DNA of 7,977 bases. Source: Phycisphaerae bacterium (GTDB lineage: Bacteria; Planctomycetota; Phycisphaerae; JAAYCJ01). The position numbers and the translations under genes are program-made. The DNA lies in the NCBI GenBank assembly GCA_012514125.1, contig JAAZAW010000176.1, positions 1 through 7,977 on the forward strand, given 5' to 3'. Positions within the stretch are counted from its first letter, which is position 1, and every line of letters starts with the position of its first letter. The notes beneath the pieces are model-generated. The model saw only the letters and a program-made list of their open reading frames with translations. It did not search any database and had not been told where the DNA came from. This document shows, piece after piece, positions 1 to 5,467 of this stretch.

Positions 1-1866
1 GACGGTGCCAGGAAGTATGGATATATACATGAAGAAGCAGTGGCCTACGAACGGGAAGCGGAATTTTATCTGGGACTGGGCCGCGAAGATTTCGCGGGGT
101 TCTGCATTCGAAAAGCCTGTGATGAGTATCAGTTGCTCAATGCGAGGCAACGGGTTGAATATCTGGGAAAACGACACCACTATCTTTTAACCAAAGAAAA
201 GCCTGTGTCGCTCGATTCCGCCGCGGTCATTCAGATTTCTCAGGCGATTTCCCAGGAAATCCATTTGGAGCAATTGGTTCACAAACTCATGCGAATCGTG
301 ATCGAAAATGCCGGTGCGGAAAAAGGGATTCTGATTGTGAAGGTAGACAATCGTCTGGTGATTCAGGCCAAAGGCGAAATCGATCGAGAATACGTCCGGA
401 CGATGCAAAAAATACCGGTTGAAGAAAGCGGAGAAGTTCCGCTTTCCGTCGTGAACTACGTCGCCAGAACACAAAGTCCTGTGGTATTGGGCAATGCTTT
501 TCACGATAAGACTTACGGTGCAGATCAATATATCGCCACACACGAATCAAAGTCTTTGCTGTGTTTTCCGATTGTTCATCAGGGAAAACTTTCGGGACTT
601 TTATATCTGGAAAATAATCTGGCATCGAATGTTTTTACACCGGACCGAATAGAGTTCCTGAAGGCTCTGGCAGACCAGGCGGCTATTTCAATGGAAAACG
701 CCTGCCTTTATTCTCACTTGGAAAATACGGTCAATGAACTCAGACAGGCCCAGGAGTCATTACAAAAAAGTGAACGAAAATATCGTCAGATCGTGGCTAC
801 CGCCAATGAAGGCTTCTGGGAAGTGGATGAAAATGTAAAAACAGTTTTCGTGAATCCCCGGATGGCCCAGATGCTTGGATATCGTCCCGAGGAAATGGTG
901 GGACGTCCTTTTGAAGATTTCGTCAGTGAAGAAGATCGACCCGACCATCACCTGCGGATAGAGAACCGGCGAAAAGGGATTTCCGAGCAATATGAACGAC
1001 GGTTTTACTCCAAAGAGGGCAAGGTGGTCTGGACCCTGGCTTCGAGTACTCCCATGATGGATTCCGAAAATCGGTATTGCGGTTCGTTTGCATTGTTTAC
1101 CGATATTACCAAACGTAAACAGGCGGAACAGGCTATCCGGAAACTCAATGAAGAACTGGAGCTTCGCGTAATGGAACGTACCGCGCAATTGTTGACGTCC
1201 AATCAGGAGCTTGAAGCCTTTAGCTATTCCATTTCTCATGATCTGCGATCTCCATTACGAAGTATCGCCGGCTTTAGCCGAGTGTTGGAGGAAGATTACG
1301 GGGATAAACTCGATGACTATGGCAAGGACTGTTTAAAACGTATTCGGGCCGCAAGCAACCGGATGGGACAATTAATCGATGACTTGCTCAACTTGTCCCG
1401 GATTTCCCGAGGCGAGATTCAAAAAAATAAAATCAATCTAAGTGTCCTGGCAGAGGATATTTTTCAAAACTTGCAAATCAACGAGCCTGATCGACAGGTG
1501 GAATGTATCATTGAGCCGAATATGATCGTGATTGCCGATGAGAATCTCATGCGCATCGTTCTGGAAAATCTGATTGAAAACAGTTGGAAGTTCACTCGAA
1601 AAAAAGAACGGGCGAAAATCGAAATCGGAATGACGCTCCAGGATGGGAAAGCCGTTTATTTCGTTCGCGATAACGGCACGGGGTTTGATATGGCCTATGC
1701 GAACAAACTTTTTAAAACATTCCAGCGTCTTCATTCCAATCAGGAGTATGAAGGGACCGGTATCGGTCTGGCGACGGTACGGCGAATCATCCATCGTCAC
1801 GGCGGACAGGTCTGGGCGCATGGAGAGATCGGTCAAGGCGCCACGTTTTATTTCACACTTTCATAA
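1..1866 (+). CDS. Hybrid sensor histidine kinase, C-terminal part (GAF-PAS-HisKA-HATPase); 5' end outside the window
   Basis: The reading frame is open to the left edge, so the gene starts outside; the GTG at 40 is internal. Numbering from the first codon here, residues 1-65 (YGYIHEEA, AEFYLGLGREDF) resemble the end of the AAA/TPR-like region of large Ser/Thr kinase-AAA-GAF-histidine kinase proteins such as cyanobacterial HstK types. A GAF domain follows (about 74-234; QAISQEIHLEQLVHKLMRIV is typical of that family), then a short coiled coil, a PAS/PAC domain (about 257-375), and HisKA with the phospho-acceptor His413 in SYSISHDLRSPLRS. The HATPase domain has the N box (Asn527), G1 DNGTG (Asp557) and G2 GTGIGLA (from Gly585). 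All catalytic motifs are intact. No receiver domain follows the HATPase, so a separate response regulator is expected, and none is in the window. The domain calls are solid. The Ser/Thr kinase and AAA part is inferred from the family, not seen. Confidence 0.93.
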   Translation, partial: DGARKYGYIHEEAVAYEREAEFYLGLGREDFAGFCIRKACDEYQLLNARQRVEYLGKRHHYLLTKEKPVSLDSAAVIQISQAISQEIHLEQLVHKLMRIVIENAGAEKGILIVKVDNRLVIQAKGEIDREYVRTMQKIPVEESGEVPLSVVNYVARTQSPVVLGNAFHDKTYGADQYIATHESKSLLCFPIVHQGKLSGLLYLENNLASNVFTPDRIEFLKALADQAAISMENACLYSHLENTVNELRQAQESLQKSERKYRQIVATANEGFWEVDENVKTVFVNPRMAQMLGYRPEEMVGRPFEDFVSEEDRPDHHLRIENRRKGISEQYERRFYSKEGKVVWTLASSTPMMDSENRYCGSFALFTDITKRKQAEQAIRKLNEELELRVMERTAQLLTSNQELEAFSYSISHDLRSPLRSIAGFSRVLEEDYGDKLDDYGKDCLKRIRAASNRMGQLIDDLLNLSRISRGEIQKNKINLSVLAEDIFQNLQINEPDRQVECIIEPNMIVIADENLMRIVLENLIENSWKFTRKKERAKIEIGMTLQDGKAVYFVRDNGTGFDMAYANKLFKTFQRLHSNQEYEGTGIGLATVRRIIHRHGGQVWAHGEIGQGATFYFTLS

Positions 1867-2931
1867 ATGTAAAATTCCCAGGGTAAACGTCAGCAGTTCC
1901 AGCGTATCTTCCCAGCCGATGGGAAATTCCTTACTCGCCAGAGGAGCACGATGAAAAGCCTGGTCCATCTCCAGCATAAACGTCGGCGTGGAAATATCCA
2001 TGATTTCCGTGTTATCGTCGGTATGAATCAGCCCTAACAGGTGGCCTGTCTCATGGGTCACGACATTGGCGACCAATTGAGAGAATCGGCCGGTGGAAGA
2101 GGCCGATTTCGCCAACGATCCGGCGAAGACAACCGCGTTGTCCTGAGGATTTTCGTTGTACCAGTCGATACTCTCCGCAAGACCGAAGTAGCCGTCTTCA
2201 CTGCCGGTAATATAAATCGTACTGTGCGGTTGAGCCGGGGCAAAAGTGTCGTAAGATGAAACAACCGAAATGTTGAGATTGCCGAAATCGTTCCGGACCC
2301 GCTGGAGGATATCGGCGGCGATAGCCGCATGATTTATCGCAAGATTCGTCGAAGAAAAAGGCAAAAGATTTCTAAAACGAACACTCCCGATGTTCAGCGA
2401 ACTGATGCCGTTGAAATTCAAAAACACGGTTTGAGGTCTGGGAGGGGGGACGGTTTCGGTCCCCAGGGCCACCACCACGCTGTACGTTTGTGTGAAAAGT
2501 TCTCCGGAAGAAAGGGCCAGATAATAATGCCCCGACTTGCGAACGACATGGGTCAGAACTTCCTCGAATATCAGTGACGGACTGACACCTGCCGCATTGG
2601 CGGCGTTGAGATCGCCGTCAAAGATCACCAAAGCCATTTCCCTGCCCAAAACGATCCGGGAGCTGCGCATCTGAACCGAGATGGTTTCGCCTTCAACCAG
2701 ATCGCCGAGAGAAAAAACATCAAGATCGTTTTGAGCGGAAAAAGAACCGGCTATTTGGACCGTGCGAAGCGCATCCGCATTCACCGCCTGCGCCTGGGAA
2801 AAATTGTTATTAGGTTCCTCCGATTCAACGTCGGCCGATGGGAAAAAACCGGGACCGCATCCCTGCAAAATCACCAGCAAACCCACGATCCACATCCCTT
2901 TTCGTACAGAACCCGCTTGTATCAACATCAT
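1861..2931 (-). CDS. Lipoprotein metzincin (matrixin-like zinc protease) with N-terminal PPC-like domain
   Basis: A 356-residue predicted secreted lipoprotein. After basic residues and a hydrophobic stretch comes a lipobox-like LQGC with Cys25 as the lipidation site. Residues 38-160 look like a bacterial pre-peptidase C-terminal (PPC) domain: an EEPNNNFSQAQAV start, then NDLDVFSL and a GHYYLAL strand. The protease domain starts near residue 168. It has the metzincin zinc site HETGHLLGLIH (His293, Glu294, His297, His303) and a Met-turn candidate, Met311, 8 residues after the third His, the spacing seen in matrixins. The predicted role is a membrane-anchored zinc endopeptidase in the envelope, substrate unknown. 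The start ATG lies 3 nt after the rtcB stop. Its ribosome site AAAGGA lies in the last codons of rtcB, so the two are probably translated together. The second codon is also ATG. The stop overlaps the end of the convergent kinase gene. Confidence 0.87.
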   Translation of the reverse strand: MMLIQAGSVRKGMWIVGLLVILQGCGPGFFPSADVESEEPNNNFSQAQAVNADALRTVQIAGSFSAQNDLDVFSLGDLVEGETISVQMRSSRIVLGREMALVIFDGDLNAANAAGVSPSLIFEEVLTHVVRKSGHYYLALSSGELFTQTYSVVVALGTETVPPPRPQTVFLNFNGISSLNIGSVRFRNLLPFSSTNLAINHAAIAADILQRVRNDFGNLNISVVSSYDTFAPAQPHSTIYITGSEDGYFGLAESIDWYNENPQDNAVVFAGSLAKSASSTGRFSQLVANVVTHETGHLLGLIHTDDNTEIMDISTPTFMLEMDQAFHRAPLASKEFPIGWEDTLELLTFTLGILHL

Positions 2932-2934
2932 GTT

Positions 2935-4398
2935 TTATCCTTTGATCACACCCATCGGTTTCAGCCGGGCTACTTTGCGAGCAAGATTCGCGCCGACAAC
3001 CGCATCGACAACCAATGACACATCTTTATACGCCATCGGTTGTTCTTCCGCAAGTCCCTGCCGGTCACGAGAAATCGCCACGATCCCCTGGTCCGCCAAT
3101 TCACGGGAAATCGACCTGCCCCTGGCTGCCTGAATCGCAGCCGACCGCGAAAGCACCCGTCCGGCGCCGTGGCAGGTGCTTCCAAAACTCAATTGCATCA
3201 CTTCAGGCAAACCCACCAGGATATAACTGGCTCGGCCCATATCGCCGGGGATGAGGACAGGCTGACCGAAAGGTCGATAACGTTCCGGCAGTTCCGGATG
3301 ACCCGCCGGAAACGCCCGCGTCGCACCCTTGCGATGGACACAAAGCAATTTACGTCGGCCATCAACGTCGTGATATTCCATCTTGGCGATATTGTGGGCG
3401 ACATCGTAAAGCAATTCCATCCCCAGCGATTCGAGCTTTTGATGAAAAAAATCCTTGAAGACTTCTCTCGCCAGGTGAGTCAGGATTTGCCGATTGGCCC
3501 AGGCAAAATTGGCTGCTGCTCGCATCGCAGCCAGATAGTGTTTGCCCTGCGGGCTGTGAACCGGTGCACAGACCAGTTGGCGATCCGGCAACGTAATACC
3601 ATATTGGGCGGGAACATCCCGCAATTGATGTATCGCATCCTCACACACCTGATAACCAAGGCCGCGAGAACCTGAATGAATCATAACCGTGACCTGACCG
3701 ACTTCCAGGCCGAAAGCTTTGGCGATTTTTTGATCGTAAATTTCCTGAACTTCCTGAACCTCCATAAAGTGATTACCGCTGCCGAGTGTGCCGCACTGGT
3801 CTTCACCTCGCTGATAGGCGCGTTCGGAAAGGGCGTCGGGGTCCGCGCCTTCGATGCACCCCTGTGCTTCGCAGCATTCGATATCGCCCGCCATGCCCAA
3901 CCCCTGAGATACGATCCATTTGACCCCTTGCGAGAGAATTTTTTTCGTATCGCTCTTGCCGAATTTGTGTTTACCACCTTTGCCGACGCCCGTCGGGACC
4001 GTATTAAACATTTTTTTTATTAACGATTCAATATCGGGACGGATTTCATCCGCTCTCAGATGGGTGCGAAGAACGCGGACGCCGCAATTGATGTCGTACC
4101 CGACACCGCCGGGACTGATCACGCCTTGCTGATCCGGATCGGTCGCTGCGACACCGCCAATACAAAAACCGTAGCCCCAATGAATATCCGGCATCGCCAG
4201 GGAACACCGCACGATTCCCGGCAGCATTGAAACGTTGGCGACCTGCTCCATCGCCTGATTGTGTCGAATCGGTTCAATCAGTTCCGGCGAAGCGATGATC
4301 GACCCCGGAACCCGCATCCCGGGTTTGTACGACATGGGAATTTCGTAATGATAATCATCAATTTTATTTAATGGACCATTCCATACCTGACTACTCAT
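2935..4398 (-). CDS. rtcB: RtcB, RNA ligase (GTP and Mn dependent, 3'-phosphate/2',3'-cyclic phosphate to 5'-OH)
   Basis: A full-length RtcB of 487 residues, the usual family size. RtcB joins RNA 2',3'-cyclic-phosphate or 3'-phosphate ends to 5'-OH ends through a covalent GMP-histidine intermediate; it acts in tRNA splicing in archaea and animals and in RNA repair in bacteria. Visible active-site elements are GYDINCGVR (Asp102, Cys105, metal ligands), GSGNHF (His210), IHSGSRG (His241), YDVAHN (His335) and STCHGAGRVLSR, in which His410 is the guanylylated residue. All are intact. The start is set at the ATG at 4398 because GGAAGGA lies 7 nt before it. An in-frame ATG at 4425 would add nine residues but is preceded only by AT-rich DNA. 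The gene follows archease by 53 nt and precedes the metzincin gene by 3 nt. No rtcA or rtcR is in the window. Confidence 0.97.
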   Translation of the reverse strand: MSSQVWNGPLNKIDDYHYEIPMSYKPGMRVPGSIIASPELIEPIRHNQAMEQVANVSMLPGIVRCSLAMPDIHWGYGFCIGGVAATDPDQQGVISPGGVGYDINCGVRVLRTHLRADEIRPDIESLIKKMFNTVPTGVGKGGKHKFGKSDTKKILSQGVKWIVSQGLGMAGDIECCEAQGCIEGADPDALSERAYQRGEDQCGTLGSGNHFMEVQEVQEIYDQKIAKAFGLEVGQVTVMIHSGSRGLGYQVCEDAIHQLRDVPAQYGITLPDRQLVCAPVHSPQGKHYLAAMRAAANFAWANRQILTHLAREVFKDFFHQKLESLGMELLYDVAHNIAKMEYHDVDGRRKLLCVHRKGATRAFPAGHPELPERYRPFGQPVLIPGDMGRASYILVGLPEVMQLSFGSTCHGAGRVLSRSAAIQAARGRSISRELADQGIVAISRDRQGLAEEQPMAYKDVSLVVDAVVGANLARKVARLKPMGVIKG

Positions 4399-4423
4399 GG
4401 TATTTTCCTTCCCCCCATCGACC

Positions 4424-4437
4424 ATTTTATATAAAAT
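4424..4437. repeat. AT-only 14-bp palindrome between archease and rtcB
   Basis: ATTTTATATAAAAT is perfectly self-complementary and lies in the 53-nt gap, 26 nt before the chosen rtcB start. It contains TATA-like -10 matches on both strands but no good -35 was found. It might allow extra rtcB transcription or be a binding site; chance in AT-rich DNA is also likely. Confidence 0.3.
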
Positions 4438-4451
4438 TTTAACTACTTTAA

Positions 4452-4877
4452 TTAAATATCAAATATAAAAGTGGCGGTCAGCCCCTGATCGGTCTGCTCA
4501 ATCTTAAGATGATGATAAGTGACCGCTTTGATCTCGACTTCAAATTCCGATCGGGTTAAATCGAGAGGCCTGCCTTCGGCGACGGTTTTAAGATAAGTGT
4601 CGTTGATCGCTTCAAACTCAAAACGATCAAACAGGATATGTCGTACCTGGACATAATACAGGATTTCCGCCAACCAGTCATGAAGCAAGTCTTCCTGATT
4701 TCCTGCACGAAGTTCCAGCGTGTATTTTTCACCTGGAATATCTTGGGCGATGGGCTTGCCGACGGCCTGGTAGACCGCCCTGGCGCTGAGTTTAAAAAGA
4801 TCGCTTTTATTTTCAGCGTGGATCCGCATAGCCAGATCGGCAGTATGATCCAGAATTTCGATCAAGTCGTCATTCAT
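4452..4877 (-). CDS. Archease, activator of RtcB RNA ligase
   Basis: A 141-residue protein with the archease hallmarks: the N-terminal motif EILDHTADLAM (Asp10, His11, Asp14), the central QEDLLHDWLAEILY, the later KAVTYHHL (117-124) and the C-terminal FIFDI ending on Ile141. Archease is a small metal-binding protein that speeds guanylylation of RtcB, restores multiple turnover and can relax its nucleotide preference. The length is normal and the conserved acidic residues near both ends are present. It lies directly upstream of rtcB on the same strand (53 nt), the classic neighbour pair, and 22 nt after a small putative lipoprotein gene. A modest ribosome site (GGCGGGAA) precedes the ATG at 4877. 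A second ATG two codons in is out of frame. The protein is expected to be cytoplasmic. Confidence 0.95.
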   Translation of the reverse strand: MNDDLIEILDHTADLAMRIHAENKSDLFKLSARAVYQAVGKPIAQDIPGEKYTLELRAGNQEDLLHDWLAEILYYVQVRHILFDRFEFEAINDTYLKTVAEGRPLDLTRSEFEVEIKAVTYHHLKIEQTDQGLTATFIFDI

Positions 4878-4899
4878 ATTTCCCGCCTATCCGGGATCA

Positions 4900-5103
4900 C
4901 TAGAACGCCCCGGGGATATCCATGGCATTATAGATCAAGGTTCTGAGCAAGCCGTCCATCAGGGTGATCAGGGTTGTTTCCAACTGCACCGCAGTTGCAT
5001 CCTGAAGGATGCCTGAGGTTTCGCATCCGGCGCAGACCATTGCCGCCGCGCACGATGCCGCAACCGAGAGAATCAAATCTTTAAAATGTTTCATCGTAAC
5101 CAT
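4900..5103 (-). CDS. Small putative lipoprotein, 67 residues, first gene of the archease-rtcB operon
   Basis: I do not recognise a family. The N-terminus has MKHFK (residues 4-8), then a hydrophobic Ala-rich stretch (10-25) ending in AGC with Cys27 as the likely lipidated residue. This fits a lipoprotein signal, although -3 is Cys rather than the usual Leu. The mature part is about 40 residues, with two LMDGLLRTL-like amphipathic segments (ETTLITLMDGLLRTLIYNAM) and no Cys. The start at 5103 is chosen because AGAAAGG lies about 10 nt before it and the signal then begins at once; an in-frame ATG at 5142 would add 13 polar residues ahead of the signal. It is followed 22 nt later by archease and preceded by a good promoter. 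A chance ORF cannot be excluded, but signal, ribosome site and position agree. Confidence 0.62.
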   Translation of the reverse strand: MVTMKHFKDLILSVAASCAAAMVCAGCETSGILQDATAVQLETTLITLMDGLLRTLIYNAMDIPGAF

Positions 5104-5170
5104 AGTTACAGAACCTTTCTCGGCCCTTGCCACACATTGCACCTATCATCAGTTTTTATACGGTTTTGCC

Positions 5171-5180
5171 TTGCCGGCAA
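5171..5180. repeat. Perfect 10-bp palindrome in the operon leader
   Basis: TTGCCGGCAA is self-complementary and lies about 14 nt after the predicted transcription start of the archease-rtcB operon, in a leader of about 90 nt. It could be a repressor site or simply chance. Confidence 0.25.
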
Positions 5181-5193
5181 CATCCTTTTTCAG

Positions 5194-5229
5194 ATAGTCC
5201 ATTATAATGATGCCGGACCCATCAGGCAA
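5194..5229 (-). promoter_or_regulatory. Sigma-70-type promoter for the lipoprotein-archease-rtcB-metzincin operon
   Basis: On the minus strand a perfect -10 TATAAT (5206-5201) lies 17 nt after TTGCCT (5229-5224), which matches four of six bases of the -35 consensus. Transcription would start near 5194, giving a leader of about 90 nt before the ATG at 5103. The spacer holds an inverted repeat, TGATG-N7-CATCA (5224-5208), placed where a repressor could block the polymerase. No sigma-54 -24/-12 element of the kind RtcR uses in Escherichia coli was seen. Confidence 0.6.
5208..5224. promoter_or_regulatory. Inverted repeat inside the promoter spacer, possible operator
   Basis: TGATG and CATCA, 5-bp arms with a 7-nt centre (ccggacc on the plus strand), sit between the -35 and -10 elements. 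The position suits an operator, but arms of five bases can arise by chance and no second copy of the whole site was seen. Confidence 0.25.
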
Positions 5230-5230
5230 T

Positions 5231-5353
5231 AAGATATGGGAGGGACGTTTTCAGGGGGTGTACCGAAAAATAGTATCACATTTAGTGAAAATCGACTATC
5301 TCAAGCATGGTTAATTTTGTGGTTCATTTTACGGGAGATAGCCGATGAAAGAT
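5231..5353. other. Intergenic stretch without a convincing gene
   Basis: Between the operon promoter and the DIHCH remnant I see no gene on either strand. The stretch holds a short inverted repeat TCAC-ATTTA-GTGA (5276-5288), which resembles a small regulator site but is weak. No strong hairpin followed by a T tract was found for the phosphoesterase transcript. Confidence 0.5.
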
Positions 5354-5452
5354 TTACATGCCGGCATTATGGTCACAGCCCGCGATTTCGTCAATCAAAT
5401 CCTCGAAAAAGCCGAGAATTTTTCGGAAATGACAATGGATATCTATAAACAT
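5354..5452 (-). pseudogene. Short ORF starting like an amidohydrolase/TatD-type protein (DIHCH), probable remnant
   Basis: A 32-codon ORF starts 15 nt after the phosphoesterase stop, with AAGGAG (overlapping that stop) about 11 nt before the ATG at 5452. It begins MFIDIHCHFRK. The D-x-H-x-H pattern at the very N-terminus is the first metal-binding strand of amidohydrolase and TatD-type TIM-barrel enzymes, which also commonly open with hydrophobic residues before it. The frame then runs through FEDLIDEIAGCDHNAG and stops, far short of the 250-300 residues such enzymes need. The likely reading is the 5' stump of a lost downstream gene of the same operon. A chance resemblance over seven residues is possible, and a true small protein cannot be excluded. 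Confidence 0.4.
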
Positions 5453-5467
5453 GATCTGTCGTGCTCC

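Noticed and set aside
40..42. GTG as the start of the histidine kinase
   Set aside because: The frame stays open to position 1 and the residues before it (KYGYIHEEA) belong to the conserved region, so the gene begins outside the window.
760..1239. Minus-strand ORF of 159 codons inside the histidine kinase
   Set aside because: Antisense to the PAS and linker region of a clear kinase; no motif of its own.
3040..3675. Plus-strand ORF of 211 codons inside rtcB
   Set aside because: Fully antisense to the conserved active-site region of RtcB; no recognisable domain.
4423..4425. Upstream ATG as the rtcB start
   Set aside because: No ribosome site precedes it, whereas GGAAGGA sits at proper distance before the ATG at 4398; the extra nine residues are not typical of the family.
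5203..5208. Plus-strand TATAAT in the same AT palindrome as the operon -10
   Set aside because: No reasonable -35 lies 16-18 nt upstream on the plus strand and no convincing plus-strand gene follows.
5396..5430. Competing hairpins CTCG/CGAG and CCGA/TCGG near T runs, as a terminator
   Set aside because: Stems are only four pairs; the T runs are short and the stretch lies within the DIHCH ORF, so a terminator call is not supported.
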